Numbered from the stretch's first letter, positions 1 to 9,197 are shown. The stretch: 64,000 bases of DNA from Eubacterium limosum (GCF_000807675.2 NZ_CP019962.1:2790001-2854000); one strand, 5' to 3'. Made by a program: numbers and translations. Notes: generated from the letters alone by a model not told the origin.

Positions 1-935
1 ATGGTTTCGGTAAGGCCAACACTGTTTAACAGTGAGATAGTCCTGCGGATACTGATCAGAGATACGCCGTATTTTTCGGCCAGAATGGCCGGAGTCGGCA
101 AAAATTCTTCGTTTTTATATACTCCTTTGCGTACTTCAATGATCATGTGAACCGCCACATTATAATATACCTGCGGTCTGCCTGCTCGTATGTGCCATAT
201 AAAAGGCAGTTGATTAGGGTTTTTGCCAAAGTGACCGGATATTTCTCTGTTCAGGCAGCCGATCTGTTCGGACAAAAGGGCACAGACTCTAGTGATGGCC
301 TGGCACATACCAGCGTAGTCTTCCCGGTCTTTATAATGAGTCAGCTGGCTGAAGTCTTTTAAGAAGGCAGCAAAAGTCCCCAAATCATAGGGAAGGCCAA
401 TGGTGCTCATTTTCTTCTGGGAAAGGTGTGTGAACATAGATGCGTCTAAGTGCATGCTTTCGAGAAGAGGATTTCCCAGACTTGATAGAACAAAACGCAG
501 AGGGTCGAAGAAGGGAAGGCTGTCCTCAAGGCTGGTCTGCAAAAGCAGATCCATCAGCCTTTCAGAGTCCTTTGGTTTCATAAAGTAAAGGGAATGGAGC
601 AGGGTTTTTGCAAAAATTTCAGGCAGAAAGGCCCGGAGCTCCTCCAGAGCGTCGTGGCGGGCCGTGAAATGCTCAATATAGCGCTCGCGGCACTCCTCGT
701 CGCTGTAGGCAACGGTGACGATGGCTGGTCTTCCCCGTGTCAGGCGGACGTAGCCGTCCCGCTCGAGATTAATGAGGGACTGGCGCGCTGTGTTGACGGA
801 AATATTAAACTGGTCACTGATTTTTTCAATGGTAGGCAGTGAATCGCCCTCACGGTAAAGCCCGAAGCGGATTTTATCGGCGTAATGCTCATAAACAATC
901 TGGTAGAGTTCGTGTGTATCTTTCAAGGTATTCAT
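1..935 (-). CDS. GntR-family transcriptional regulator, two winged-helix domains (3' end outside window)
   Basis: The minus-strand frame stays open from an ATG at 933-935 to the window edge, giving 311 codons. Residues about 8-75 form a GntR winged helix: a helix starting DTHELYQIVYEHYADKIR, then LPTIEKISDQFNISVNTARQ and a wing ending VRLTRGRPAIVTV. A long helical region follows. From about residue 257 a second GntR-like segment begins, with MIIEVRKGVYKNEEFLPT and ILAEKYGVSLISIRRTISLL, and it is still open at position 1. One winged helix plus an effector domain is usual for the family, so a second DNA-binding-like segment is unusual. The effector and targets cannot be told from here. The next gene to the right lies on the other strand, so this one may have its own promoter. 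Confidence 0.75.
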   Translation of the reverse strand, partial: MNTLKDTHELYQIVYEHYADKIRFGLYREGDSLPTIEKISDQFNISVNTARQSLINLERDGYVRLTRGRPAIVTVAYSDEECRERYIEHFTARHDALEELRAFLPEIFAKTLLHSLYFMKPKDSERLMDLLLQTSLEDSLPFFDPLRFVLSSLGNPLLESMHLDASMFTHLSQKKMSTIGLPYDLGTFAAFLKDFSQLTHYKDREDYAGMCQAITRVCALLSEQIGCLNREISGHFGKNPNQLPFIWHIRAGRPQVYYNVAVHMIIEVRKGVYKNEEFLPTPAILAEKYGVSLISIRRTISLLNSVGLTET

Positions 936-1127
936 CCTTTATCTTTAGTGTATAGTTTATATTTTACCATTTATAGGTTTGAAATGCCATGAATTGAGCA
1001 GTGAAATGCAATGCGGTTGTGATCAAGGTTCGGGAAAGAAAAACTTCACCAAACGGTCACATAGCTGTCAGGAAGCCATCAAATTGATTTGTTATCCTAT
1101 TAATTATCAATTCACAAAGGAGTTAAC

Positions 1128-1652
1128 ATGAAAACGGAAGTTAAAAAGAAGAATAAAGCCAGTCTGGCTCTCTACATTGTCGCTGTGCTTTTTGGTATCT
1201 ATGCAATTTTTTCCTTAATCAATACGGCCCTCTATATTTCAAACCTGATCAGTACCCAGTATATTACGGTATCGGAGAGCCTGACGGATATCATTGTTTA
1301 TTTTGTCACTAATTGCGGCCCGTATGTTTTCTACGCAGCGGCCCTGGGTGGTATGGGCTATCTGGTAGAAATGATCGCAGGACCTCGCAAAGCAAAAACT
1401 GCTGTGGATGACGTCATGACTGTTGAGGAGGCTATAGATACAGTCCCAGATACCGAACTGGATGCAGCGGCGGAAACTGATGTGACAGAAACCATTGTGG
1501 ATAAAGCGGAGCCGGAGGAAGACAGATCAGGAAGCTCTGATGAAAAGACAGCTTCTAATGAATCTGGAGAAAAGACGGAAACGGACTCTGAGGAAAATAA
1601 AAACATTGACGAAGAGGTGAAAGAGCTTTCAGATATAAATAAAGCCGTTTAA
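1128..1652 (+). CDS. Small membrane protein with acidic C-terminal tail, unknown function
   Basis: The protein has 174 residues. Its start follows AAAGGAG (1117-1123) at good spacing. Residues 1-11 are lysine-rich. Two hydrophobic segments lie near residues 12-35 and 55-82. From about residue 88 to the end the sequence is dominated by Glu, Asp, Ser and Thr with little predicted order, so it is probably a disordered cytoplasmic tail. No family is recognised. It stands alone, with a terminator just downstream and a divergent regulator upstream. The opposite strand also has a long open frame across the acidic tail, which is a composition artefact. Confidence 0.6.
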   Translation: MKTEVKKKNKASLALYIVAVLFGIYAIFSLINTALYISNLISTQYITVSESLTDIIVYFVTNCGPYVFYAAALGGMGYLVEMIAGPRKAKTAVDDVMTVEEAIDTVPDTELDAAAETDVTETIVDKAEPEEDRSGSSDEKTASNESGEKTETDSEENKNIDEEVKELSDINKAV

Positions 1653-1691
1653 GCCCTGTAAAAACAGAATCTAAGTGTTGTCTATAAGCTG

Positions 1692-1724
1692 ACCGCCTGC
1701 CAATTACGGCAGGCGGTTTTTGTG
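1692..1724 (+). terminator. Rho-independent terminator
   Basis: ACCGCCTGCC and GGCAGGCGGT pair around an AATTAC loop and are followed by TTTTTG. It ends the transcript of the small membrane protein. Confidence 0.85.
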
Positions 1725-1810
1725 TTGCCTCTCAAAAATAATCATAAAATATGGTAAGGCGCAATTAAAAATAAAATTTACAGGAAAAAATGAAAAAAAA
1801 TAGAAGAAAT

Positions 1811-1827
1811 GATAGATTTCATCTATC
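1811..1827. promoter_or_regulatory. Palindrome in a promoter region, possible operator
   Basis: GATAGAT, TTC, ATCTATC is a perfect 7-bp inverted repeat in an AT-rich stretch. It lies just upstream of a possible extended -10 (TGATAAAAT near 1843) for the next gene. An operator is inferred; no regulator is known. Confidence 0.3.
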
Positions 1828-1879
1828 TAATTAAGTATTTTTATGATAAAATATACAAAATACATGGGAGGTAACAGTG

Positions 1880-2230
1880 ATGGATGGGATTACTAATCAA
1901 AAAGAATACGTTGAGAAAAACGCACGTATTGTTGAAGAAAAAATAGCCTCTGTTGAAAAGCTGCTCCAGGCTGGCGAAGACAAAATGATCGTGCGCGCTG
2001 CTTTTAAGGAGCTGAAGCGGTTTGTGCGTACAGAGTATGATACTTTTCATAAAAAGAAGTATTTCGGGACCTACATCTTTGACTGCTATCACCCTCTGGT
2101 TGAAGGCATTCATTTGTCTGCCCTGGGAGAAACGCGTGTCAACGCCACAGTGGAAAACATTGAGGAGGCAGTTCAGGAGGCCCGTGAGGTATTGGAAAGC
2201 TGGCGCGCGGACGCCAATGATAAACAGTAA
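1880..2230 (+). CDS. Small helical protein of unknown function
   Basis: It has 116 residues. I prefer the ATG at 1880 over the in-frame GTG at 1877 because GGGAGG at 1866-1871 is then well placed. The protein is mostly charged helix (an EKNARIVEEKIASVEKLL-like repeat of Glu and Lys) with a central motif rich in Tyr and Lys (FHKKKYFGTYIFDCYHPL). It has no signal peptide or membrane segment. I do not recognise the family. It is monocistronic, with a terminator immediately after its stop that is shared with the convergent mrnC-cysS operon. Confidence 0.6.
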   Translation: MDGITNQKEYVEKNARIVEEKIASVEKLLQAGEDKMIVRAAFKELKRFVRTEYDTFHKKKYFGTYIFDCYHPLVEGIHLSALGETRVNATVENIEEAVQEAREVLESWRADANDKQ

Positions 2231-2268
2231 AAAAGCCCTGCTTTTGTTAATAAGCAGGGCTTTATTTT
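2231..2268. terminator. Bidirectional terminator between convergent genes
   Basis: AAAAGCCCTGCTT and AAGCAGGGCTTT pair around a TTGTTAAT loop. There are A-runs on the left and T-rich sequence on the right, so it can act on both the plus-strand gene and the mrnC transcript. Confidence 0.8.
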
Positions 2269-2686
2269 ATTCAGACAGAAGGTCGATACCCCGTACCATC
2301 AGCTCTTCGAGCCGTTCTTCCTGGCCAGTCAGATCCAGATAACCGACAAGGGCCTCGAGGCCGGTTGCGTAACGGTAGTCAATGGTTCTGGCATGCTTGG
2401 GCACATGGGAGCGGGTATTGCGGCCGCGCCTTACAATGGCCTGCTCCTCATCTGTCAGACAGTCCATGAGGGCCAGTACCATTTTGGACTGTCCGTCGGC
2501 TCTGACGTACTTTACTGATTCCCTTGTCAAGTGGTTGACGTTGGAGATGCCGCCGGATACCAGAAAACGGCGGATATATTCGGAATAAACGCCGTCTCCG
2601 ATATAGGCAAGGGTCAATGGATTGAGGGCTCTTGCCTCAGCGATGGTGTATTTTTTGTGCAGACGTTGTTTTACGCTTTCTTCCAT
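2267..2686 (-). CDS. mrnC: Mini-ribonuclease III
   Basis: This 139-residue protein is a compact RNase III catalytic domain without a dsRNA-binding domain. In Firmicutes the family matures 23S rRNA ends. The RNase III signature is visible as [15 protein letters not shown], with the probable catalytic Asp near residue 31, and a second acidic block [12 protein letters not shown] lies near residue 110. The length fits the family (about 130-145 residues). Its start overlaps the end of cysS by 16 bases, giving the common Firmicutes cysS-mrnC pair and implying translational coupling. Confidence 0.93.
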   Translation of the reverse strand: MEESVKQRLHKKYTIAEARALNPLTLAYIGDGVYSEYIRRFLVSGGISNVNHLTRESVKYVRADGQSKMVLALMDCLTDEEQAIVRRGRNTRSHVPKHARTIDYRYATGLEALVGYLDLTGQEERLEELMVRGIDLLSE

Positions 2687-4068
2687 TTGACTCCTTCGCG
2701 TGTGTCTTCAAGGATAATGCCTTTAGCCAGCAGCGCGTCACGGATTTCGTCGGCCAGGGCGAAGTCTTTGTTTTTACGTGCTTCCTGGCGCTGGGCAATG
2801 AGGGCTTCAACCTCGGATTCCAGATCTGTTTCCTTTTCCTTAGCAGCCAGCCCGATAACGCCGGTCAGCTCTTTAAAAAGGTCCAGCGCGGCTTTTATCG
2901 ATTCCCTGGAGGAGCTTTCGCTCAGATGCGAGTTGGTATCCCGCACCAGCTCAAAAATGGCGGCAATAGCATCGGCAGTATTCAGGTCATCGTTCATGGC
3001 GTCGATAAAGCCTTTTTTGTATTGCGTCAGGCTGTCCATCCATGTTTTTTCATCTTCGCTGGCAGCTTCTGTCTTATTATTTTCAAATAGATATTCCATC
3101 TGGTATTTGGCATTATAAAGCCGTTCCAGAGCATTCTGGGCTTGTCCCAACAGCTCGTCAGAGAAGTTGACAGGGCTTCTGTAGTGGGCCATGAGCATGA
3201 ACATACGAACCACCTCCAGGTCATAGTGCTTGGCGATGTCGCGTACAGTAAAGAAATTGCCCTTGGACTTGGACATTTTTTCATTGTTGATGTTGATATA
3301 GCCATTGTGGACCCAGTAGTTGGCAAACTTGCAGCCGCAGGAGCCCTCGGACTGAGCGATCTCATTTTCGTGATGGGGGAAGATCAGATCCTGGCCGCCG
3401 CCGTGAATGTCGATGCTTTCTCCCAGATGCTTGCGGGACATGGCGGAGCATTCGATGTGCCATCCCGGGCGTCCCTGGCCCCAGGGACTTTCCCAGTAGG
3501 GTTCGCCGTCTTTTTTCTTCTTCCAGAGGGCAAAGTCCAGAGGACTTCGCTTTTCGTCGTTTACGTCGATACGCGCGCCGGATTTCAGATCGTCGATGGA
3601 CTGCTTGGAAAGCTTTCCGTAATCGTGAAAATGATCAACCTGGTAGTAGACATTGCCGTCAACGTTGTAGGCCAGTCCGCGTTCCTCTAGCGCCTTAATC
3701 ATTTCGATGATCTCGGGCATATGGTCGCTGACCCGCGGGTGTACGTCGGCCCGGCGGATGCCCAGAGCGTCGGCATCCTCGAAGTATTCTGCAATGTACT
3801 TGTCGGCGACTTCGGCGGCGGTGATGCCTTCCTCGATGCTGCGGTTGATGATCTTGTCGTCCACATCAGTAAAATTCTGGACAAATTTCACATCGTAGCC
3901 GATATATTCTAAAAAACGTCTGAGCACATCAAAGACGATGAAGGGACGGGCGTTGCCGATATGAAAATAATTATAAACAGTCGGCCCGCAGGAGTACATC
4001 CGTACCTTGCCTTCTTCAATGGGAACAAACGCTTCCTTTTTCTGGGTAAGGGTATTGTATAATTTCAT
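2671..4068 (-). CDS. cysS: Cysteinyl-tRNA synthetase
   Basis: The protein has 465 residues and charges tRNA-Cys in the cytoplasm. It is a class I synthetase: the HIGH-type motif appears as FHIGNARPF near residue 36 and the KMSKS motif as [11 protein letters not shown] near residue 265. Cys28 in SCGPTVYN and a later Cys/His set ([13 protein letters not shown]) are the usual zinc ligands. The C-terminal DALR helical domain is present. The upstream gap to the next gene is about 130 bases, and I see no T-box leader in it. It is the first gene of the operon with mrnC. Confidence 0.97.
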   Translation of the reverse strand: MKLYNTLTQKKEAFVPIEEGKVRMYSCGPTVYNYFHIGNARPFIVFDVLRRFLEYIGYDVKFVQNFTDVDDKIINRSIEEGITAAEVADKYIAEYFEDADALGIRRADVHPRVSDHMPEIIEMIKALEERGLAYNVDGNVYYQVDHFHDYGKLSKQSIDDLKSGARIDVNDEKRSPLDFALWKKKKDGEPYWESPWGQGRPGWHIECSAMSRKHLGESIDIHGGGQDLIFPHHENEIAQSEGSCGCKFANYWVHNGYININNEKMSKSKGNFFTVRDIAKHYDLEVVRMFMLMAHYRSPVNFSDELLGQAQNALERLYNAKYQMEYLFENNKTEAASEDEKTWMDSLTQYKKGFIDAMNDDLNTADAIAAIFELVRDTNSHLSESSSRESIKAALDLFKELTGVIGLAAKEKETDLESEVEALIAQRQEARKNKDFALADEIRDALLAKGIILEDTREGVKWKKA

Positions 4069-4173
4069 GGCTTTCTCCTTCTTTGTTTTTTACGATTGTG
4101 TTTATTATAGCATAGGCAAAGCGGTTTTCCTATAAAGGAAATAAAAATCTGTTTACGTTCTCATGGAAAAGTA

Positions 4174-4204
4174 TTGTATACAGAAAGGATGAGAGTGGTA
4201 TAAT
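4174..4204 (+). promoter_or_regulatory. Promoter for the BASS transporter
   Basis: TTGTAT (4174-4179) and a perfect TATAAT (4199-4204) are separated by 19 bases. The -10 box overlaps an upstream in-frame ATG at 4203, which argues that translation starts further down, at 4248. Confidence 0.55.
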
Positions 4205-4247
4205 GATTAAAAGGTTTTTAAATTTAGGATTGAAAAGAGAGAGAAGA

Positions 4248-5213
4248 ATGCAGTATTTAAGCCGTTTTAATGCTTTTATCGAAAAGTGGATGCCACTGGT
4301 TACGCCGGCCTGCCTGATTATTGGGGTGGTTTTTTCGGTGTGGCTGGGGCGGTTTGCGCCGTTGGTACCCTGGCTTTTTGCTTTTATGACCTTTGCGGGC
4401 AGCCTTGGCTCTGGATTTCGGGATATGAAGAAGATCGCCATGCATCCAGTCCCGCTGATCGTGGTTCTGCTGATCCTGCACATTGTGGTGCCGGTCACAG
4501 CCTTTCTGGTGGGCAGCCTGATTTTTGACGATCCGCTGCTGGTCACTGGGATCGTTCTGGAGTTCATTGTGCCCACAGGCATTGTGAGCCTGGTCTGGGT
4601 CAATATTTACCACGGCAACTCGGCCCTGACGCTGTCGATCATTCTTATAGATACGCTGGTCGCGCCTTTTCTGGTGCCCTTCAGCCTGCATGTGCTTATG
4701 GGGTCTGCGGTTGAAATCTCGGTTGCCGGCATGATGAAGGACCTGGTGCTGATGATTGCTGTTCCGGCGCTGCTGGCCATGGCACTCAACCATGCCACCA
4801 AGGGGCGTGTCAAGCATACACTGTCGCCGAAGCTTGCGCCTTTCAGTAAAATAGGACTCATTCTGGTTGTCATCATCAACTCCACCAAGGTCGCTCCCTT
4901 TTTCAGCCAGATGACGCCCACGCTGCTGCTGGTAACCCTTGTCATTTTTCTGCTGGCCGTCAGTGGCTTTATCTGGGGATTTTTGGCCTCTAAAATCTTC
5001 AGGGAGGACAATGACGGGCGTGTCTCCATGACTTTTAACAGCGGGATGCGCAATATCAGCGCCGGAGCGATGATCGCCGGGCAGTATTTTCCGCCTGAGG
5101 TCATGTTTCCAGTCATGATCGGGACGCTGTTTCAGCAGATTCTGGCGGCCATGGCAGGCTTCTGTCTGGATCGACTGGCGAGCCGTGAAAGTGTTGCTGA
5201 GAAAGTATCTTAA
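4248..5213 (+). CDS. Bile acid:sodium symporter (BASS) family transporter
   Basis: From the ATG at 4248 the protein has 321 residues and starts MQYLSRFNAF. An in-frame ATG at 4203 lies inside the -10 box and would add 15 basic residues. About nine or ten hydrophobic segments span the protein, with family-like conserved patches near EFIVPTGIVSLVW and TFNSGMRNISAGAMIAGQYF. Family members carry organic anions with Na+; the substrate here is unknown. It is monocistronic between cysS (divergent) and yaaA, with a terminator after it. Confidence 0.85.
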   Translation: MQYLSRFNAFIEKWMPLVTPACLIIGVVFSVWLGRFAPLVPWLFAFMTFAGSLGSGFRDMKKIAMHPVPLIVVLLILHIVVPVTAFLVGSLIFDDPLLVTGIVLEFIVPTGIVSLVWVNIYHGNSALTLSIILIDTLVAPFLVPFSLHVLMGSAVEISVAGMMKDLVLMIAVPALLAMALNHATKGRVKHTLSPKLAPFSKIGLILVVIINSTKVAPFFSQMTPTLLLVTLVIFLLAVSGFIWGFLASKIFREDNDGRVSMTFNSGMRNISAGAMIAGQYFPPEVMFPVMIGTLFQQILAAMAGFCLDRLASRESVAEKVS

Positions 5214-5236
5214 TAAAGCTTGAAAATTTATCAATC

Positions 5237-5261
5237 AGCTCTCGTAAGAGGGCTTTTTTTA
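5237..5261 (+). terminator. Rho-independent terminator
   Basis: AGCTCTC and GAGGGCT pair around GTAA, followed by seven T residues. It lies after the BASS transporter gene. Confidence 0.8.
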
Positions 5262-5306
5262 GTGTATACTATATAGAAATACAAAAACGAAAGAAGGTGT
5301 GTACGG

Positions 5307-6068
5307 ATGAAGATGATTTTATCGCCTGCGAAGAATCTCAGAACCTTTGAATTGCCAGGCGCGGTAACCAGTCTGCCGGTATTTGAAGCAAAAACGGCAG
5401 AGCTGGCGGATATTCTTAAAGCCATGACAGAGGATGATTTTAAGGCGGCAATGCAGCTGAGTGACCAGCTGGCAGCTCTCAACAGAGATCGTTTTGCGGC
5501 ATTCCGGTTTGACACAGACGGCACACCGGCCCTGCTGGCCTACGATGGACAGCAGTACAAAGCTTTGGCGGCCGAAACCTTCACGCCGGAGGACTGGCAG
5601 TACGCAAACGCACACCTGCGGATTCTCGATGCTCTCTACGGCGTGCTGAAGCCCCTTGACAGCATTTATCCCTACCGTCTGGAAATGAAAAACAAAATTT
5701 TAAAAGAGCAGTCCCTGTACGCTTTCTGGGGCGATCTGCTCTATCGTGAGATCACGGAGGAAAATGATTTTCCTATTGTGAACCTGGCCTCCGGCGAGTA
5801 TGGTAAAGCAGTCGAAAAACATCTGAAATCTCCGGATGAAATGATCACCTGCACCTTTAAGGTCATGAAAAACGGTGAGCCCAAAACCCATTCTACCCAG
5901 TCCAAGCAGGCAAGAGGTCTGATGGCAGGCTGGATTATCCGAAACCGGGCAGAGAGTGCTGAAGCATTAAGGGACTTTGATGGGGATGGTTACCATCTGG
6001 ATGAAGTACTTTCGTCTGACAGTGAACTCGTCTTTGTGAAAGACCTTCCAACACAGGTGATTTTTTGA
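5307..6068 (+). CDS. yaaA: Peroxide stress protein YaaA family
   Basis: The protein has 253 residues, close to the family norm. The start MKMILSPAKNLR is diagnostic for the YaaA (DUF328/UPF0246) family. Further conserved pieces include YDGQQYKAL, LRILDALYGVLKPLD and the block starting FPIVNLASGEYGKAV. In E. coli YaaA limits free iron and oxidative DNA damage during peroxide stress; in this anaerobe the same role is inferred. An AAGAAGG ribosome site precedes the ATG. It is transcribed alone. Confidence 0.92.
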   Translation: MKMILSPAKNLRTFELPGAVTSLPVFEAKTAELADILKAMTEDDFKAAMQLSDQLAALNRDRFAAFRFDTDGTPALLAYDGQQYKALAAETFTPEDWQYANAHLRILDALYGVLKPLDSIYPYRLEMKNKILKEQSLYAFWGDLLYREITEENDFPIVNLASGEYGKAVEKHLKSPDEMITCTFKVMKNGEPKTHSTQSKQARGLMAGWIIRNRAESAEALRDFDGDGYHLDEVLSSDSELVFVKDLPTQVIF

Positions 6069-6189
6069 TATTTCTTTGCTTTAGCTGTTCAGCATGATAT
6101 AATAATCCCATACGCTTTAATGGAGTATAAGATAATTTTAAGTGTTATCAAAGATAATGATTTTAATTTAAGAAAACAGAGGTAAAACC

Positions 6190-6483
6190 ATGGATACAAA
6201 TGATAAACGCAAAATGTTGGCTCAGGCCATTCTATCAATCGAATCGGAAGAAGAATGCTTTGAACTGTTAGAAGATATCTGTACAATAAAAGAGGTTGAC
6301 GATATGGCCAACCGCTTTCAAATCGCCCTTTTATTATATGAAGGAAAAACCTTTATTGACGTGGAAAACCAGACTGGTGCAAGCTCTGCGACCATCAGCC
6401 GTGTCAACCGCTGCCTGAAGCATGGAAAGGGGTACCGTCAGATTATCGAGAGGATGTTTGACCAAAATGAAGGTGAGGATTAA
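6190..6483 (+). CDS. YerC/YecD-type TrpR-like repressor
   Basis: The protein has 97 residues and is all-helical, with a TrpR-fold helix-turn-helix in the C-terminal half (GKTFIDVENQTGASSATISR). This matches the YerC/YecD family. The residue window and length fit. A possible extended -10 (TGATATAAT, 6095-6103) precedes it. Its stop overlaps the start of the aminotransferase gene (TAATG at 6481-6485), so the two are probably co-regulated. Whether it binds tryptophan or another amino acid is unknown. Confidence 0.85.
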   Translation: MDTNDKRKMLAQAILSIESEEECFELLEDICTIKEVDDMANRFQIALLLYEGKTFIDVENQTGASSATISRVNRCLKHGKGYRQIIERMFDQNEGED

Positions 6484-7700
6484 TGAGAACTTTTAAAAAA
6501 TCCAAAAAGCTGGACAATGTCTGTTATGATATCCGCGGCCCGGTCGTCGAGGAAGCAGACAGGATGACGGCGGAAGGGATTGACATCATCATGCTCAATA
6601 CCGGAAATCCGCCGACCTTTAACCTGAACGCTCCGGACGAGGTTATTCGCGATATTCGCTATAACCTCAGAAGCTCAGAAGCCTATTGTCATTCCAAGGG
6701 GATTTTCCCGGCGCGCAAGGCGATCGTTCAGTATTATCAGACAAAGGGACTTATGGACCTGAATGAAGAGGACGTGTATATCGGAAACGGCTCCAGTGAG
6801 CTGGTTTCTTTCTGTATGCAGGCACTGGTAGATGACGGTGATGAAATTTTGATCCCGGCGCCGGATTACCCGCTCTGGACTGCCTGCGCTACCCTGGCAG
6901 GGGGCAAGGCTGTTCATTATATCTGTGACGAGGAATCCAACTGGTACCCGGACCTCGAGGATATCCGGAAAAAGATTACGCCCAACACTAAGGGCATTGT
7001 CGTCATCAACCCCAACAACCCAACGGGGGCTGTTTACCCTCGCGAAATCCTTGAGGGAATTGTCAAGATCGCGGTTGAAAATGAACTGATCATTTTTTCC
7101 GATGAGATTTATGACCAGATCATTTACGATGAAATCGAGCATGTGCCTATGGGAACCCTGACCGATGAAACCTTGGTGGTCACCCTCAACGGGCTGTCAA
7201 AATCCCACCGTGTTCCGGGCTTCAGAGTCGGATGGATGGTTTTTTCAGGGAACAGGGAGATGGCCAGAGACTATATTGAGGGTATCAATCTTCTGGCAAC
7301 CATGCGCCTGTGCGCCAACGTCCCGGCACAATATGCTATCCAGACCTCACTCGGCGGATACCAGAGTATCGATGATCTGGTGCGTCCGGGGGGACGCCTT
7401 TACGAGCAGCGCAGCATTGTCTATAAGCGGCTCAACGAGATCCCGGGTATCAGCTGTGTCAAGCCTGACGGCGCGCTGTACTGTTTTCCGAAGATTGACA
7501 TCAAACGCTTTAACATCACAGACGATGTTCAGTTTGCCCTGGATTTCCTCAAAAGGGAACGGGTGCTGCTGGTACAGGGCACAGGCTTTAACTGGGCAGA
7601 GCCTGACCATTTCAGAGTGGTTTTTCTGCCGGCGCCCACCCAGCTTGAAGAGACCATGGACCGCCTCCAGCGCTTCATGAGCGGTTATATACAAGGATAA
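6483..7700 (+). CDS. PLP-dependent aminotransferase (class I/II, AlaA-like)
   Basis: The protein has 405 residues with the fold-type I pattern: the substrate-side motif NPNNPTGAVYP near residue 178, SDEIYDQIIYD near 202, and the PLP lysine in LNGLSKSHRVPGFRVGW near 240. The N-terminal piece IRGPVVEEADRM with LNTGNPPTF resembles alanine-type aminotransferases (AlaA/AlaC group), which make alanine from pyruvate and glutamate. The exact substrate is inferred. It overlaps the TrpR-like regulator gene upstream, suggesting local control, and is followed 10 bases later by pspC. Confidence 0.88.
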   Translation: MRTFKKSKKLDNVCYDIRGPVVEEADRMTAEGIDIIMLNTGNPPTFNLNAPDEVIRDIRYNLRSSEAYCHSKGIFPARKAIVQYYQTKGLMDLNEEDVYIGNGSSELVSFCMQALVDDGDEILIPAPDYPLWTACATLAGGKAVHYICDEESNWYPDLEDIRKKITPNTKGIVVINPNNPTGAVYPREILEGIVKIAVENELIIFSDEIYDQIIYDEIEHVPMGTLTDETLVVTLNGLSKSHRVPGFRVGWMVFSGNREMARDYIEGINLLATMRLCANVPAQYAIQTSLGGYQSIDDLVRPGGRLYEQRSIVYKRLNEIPGISCVKPDGALYCFPKIDIKRFNITDDVQFALDFLKRERVLLVQGTGFNWAEPDHFRVVFLPAPTQLEETMDRLQRFMSGYIQG

Positions 7701-7709
7701 TACAATTTT

Positions 7710-8015
7710 ATGAGTAATCGAAAAAAACGTCTGCTCAGAGACAAACAAAACGGAATTATCTCCGGCGTCTGTCAGGGGATCGGGGAATATCTTGGGGTTT
7801 CTCCCTGGATTTTCCGGGTATTATTTATTCTGCCCGTACTGCCGTTTGTACTCAATTTTATTTCCGGTATTGTCAGTATTCTGCTTTATGTGCTTTTATC
7901 CGCAGTGATCAAGGATAAGGGCGGCAGCGCAGGAACAGGCGAGGATGACAATGTGGTCGAGGTTGAGTACGAGATTGTCGATGACGAAGACGATCAGAAA
8001 AAATCGGATAGTTAG
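7710..8015 (+). CDS. PspC domain membrane protein
   Basis: The protein has 101 residues. The PspC signature is at the N-terminus: RLLRDKQNGIISGVCQGIGE then YLGVSPWIFRVLF, followed by a hydrophobic hairpin to about residue 72. The last 25 residues are strongly acidic. PspC domains sense envelope stress in proteobacteria; in Firmicutes small PspC proteins are common and their role is less clear. It sits between the aminotransferase and tsaE genes in one direction with short gaps. Confidence 0.88.
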   Translation: MSNRKKRLLRDKQNGIISGVCQGIGEYLGVSPWIFRVLFILPVLPFVLNFISGIVSILLYVLLSAVIKDKGGSAGTGEDDNVVEVEYEIVDDEDDQKKSDS

Positions 8016-8023
8016 GAATGTTC

Positions 8024-8488
8024 ATGAAAATTACAATAAAGACGGAATCTCCTGAAGCCACAAGACGGCTGGGAGTAGATTTCGGCAGCCTGTTAAGCGG
8101 CCCTCATACCGTCCTGCTGACAGGAGGTATGGGGGCTGGTAAAACGGCTGTCACCAAGGGGATTGTTGAGGGAATGGGCATCTTTGACGACGTCAGCAGT
8201 CCGACCTATACCCTGGTCAATGCCTATGAAGACGGGGATAAAAAGGTCTATCACTTTGACCTGTACCGCCTTGGGGACCCTGAGGAACTCTACGAAATGG
8301 GCTTTGAAGACTACCTGAACGAGGGGTGCAGCCTGATCATTGAATGGCCTCAGGTGGCTGGGGACTATCCCTTTGCGTCCAAAATAATCTTTGCTCTGGA
8401 TCAGACCGAAAAACCGGAGGAACGCCTCATCACCATTGAGACAGAGGAAGCAGCAGTCATTAACGGCCTTAAAGAATTGGGATGGTGA
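8024..8488 (+). CDS. tsaE: tRNA threonylcarbamoyladenosine biosynthesis ATPase TsaE
   Basis: TsaE works with TsaB and TsaD in making the t6A modification of ANN-decoding tRNAs. The protein has 154 residues from the ATG at 8024. I prefer it to the ATG at 8018 because AGGA (8014-8017) would touch the earlier codon. The Walker A loop is GGMGAGKTAV near residue 37. SSPTYTLVNAYE and HFDLYRL are typical TsaE motifs, and IIEWPQ marks the Walker B region. tsaB and tsaD are not adjacent here; ispD follows after 4 bases. Confidence 0.93.
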   Translation: MKITIKTESPEATRRLGVDFGSLLSGPHTVLLTGGMGAGKTAVTKGIVEGMGIFDDVSSPTYTLVNAYEDGDKKVYHFDLYRLGDPEELYEMGFEDYLNEGCSLIIEWPQVAGDYPFASKIIFALDQTEKPEERLITIETEEAAVINGLKELGW

Positions 8489-8492
8489 AAGT

Positions 8493-9197
8493 ATGGAAAA
8501 GATAAAAACCAGTGTCATTATTCCTGCTGCCGGTCAGGGAACGCGCATGAATGCGCCCATCAACAAGCAGTACCTGACCCTGCGGGGAAAGCCGATTCTG
8601 TCCTATACTCTGGATGTTTTTGAGCGCTGCTCCCTCATTGATGAGATCATTCTGGTCATCAATAAAAATGAGTTTAAAATCTGCCGCCAGCAGGTTTTAA
8701 ATCCTCACAACTATTCCAAAATCAAACTGGTGGAGGGTGGATCGACCCGTCAGAGGTCTGTTTATGAGGGGCTGAAAAAAGTCAGTCCTCAGACCGATAT
8801 TGTACTGGTCCATGACGGTGCAAGACCTCTGATCAAGGAGGATATCATTGTTCAGAGCATTTATGAAACCATCCAGCACAAGGCCACCATTGTGGCCGTA
8901 CCAGCCAAAAACACCATTAAAGTTGTTGAGAAAGACGGCTTTGTGGAATATACTCCAAACAGAGACTTCCTGTTTGAGATCCAGACGCCACAGACTTTTA
9001 TCTATGATCTGCTTTTGGACGCCCACGAGAAGGCTATCCAGGAGGATGTGGAGGGCACCGACGATGCCTTTTTGGTTGAGCGCATGTGTGTGCCAGTCAA
9101 AATTGTCCGGGGACACTACAACAATATTAAAATAACGACACCTGAAGATCTGATCATCGCGGAGTCGCTCATTGACCTTTTTTCAGGAGAGCATTAG
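8493..9197 (+). CDS. ispD: 2-C-methyl-D-erythritol 4-phosphate cytidylyltransferase
   Basis: IspD catalyses the third step of the MEP pathway, MEP + CTP to CDP-ME. The protein has 234 residues from the ATG at 8493; a longer open frame upstream overlaps tsaE and is not needed. The nucleotidyltransferase motif PAAGQGTRMNAPINKQYL is at residues 12-29, and VLVHDGARPL and TPNRDFLFEIQTPQTF are family landmarks. It is the last gene of the run and converges with the carotenoid operon, which consumes its pathway's product. The two sit on opposite strands with a shared terminator. Confidence 0.96.
   Translation: MEKIKTSVIIPAAGQGTRMNAPINKQYLTLRGKPILSYTLDVFERCSLIDEIILVINKNEFKICRQQVLNPHNYSKIKLVEGGSTRQRSVYEGLKKVSPQTDIVLVHDGARPLIKEDIIVQSIYETIQHKATIVAVPAKNTIKVVEKDGFVEYTPNRDFLFEIQTPQTFIYDLLLDAHEKAIQEDVEGTDDAFLVERMCVPVKIVRGHYNNIKITTPEDLIIAESLIDLFSGEH

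Noticed and set aside
1358-1606. Minus-strand frame opposite the acidic tail of the 1128 gene
   Set aside because: The serine/valine repeat-like translation is the complement of Glu/Asp codons and not a real protein.
4069-4202. T-box leader of cysS
   Set aside because: The gap is only about 130 bases and is shared with a divergent promoter. I see no T-box core sequence or terminator pair on the minus strand.
4257-5234. Long minus-strand frame opposite the BASS transporter gene
   Set aside because: It is a shadow of the membrane protein gene: the translation is rich in His, Gln and Arg with no domain, and there is no ribosome site.
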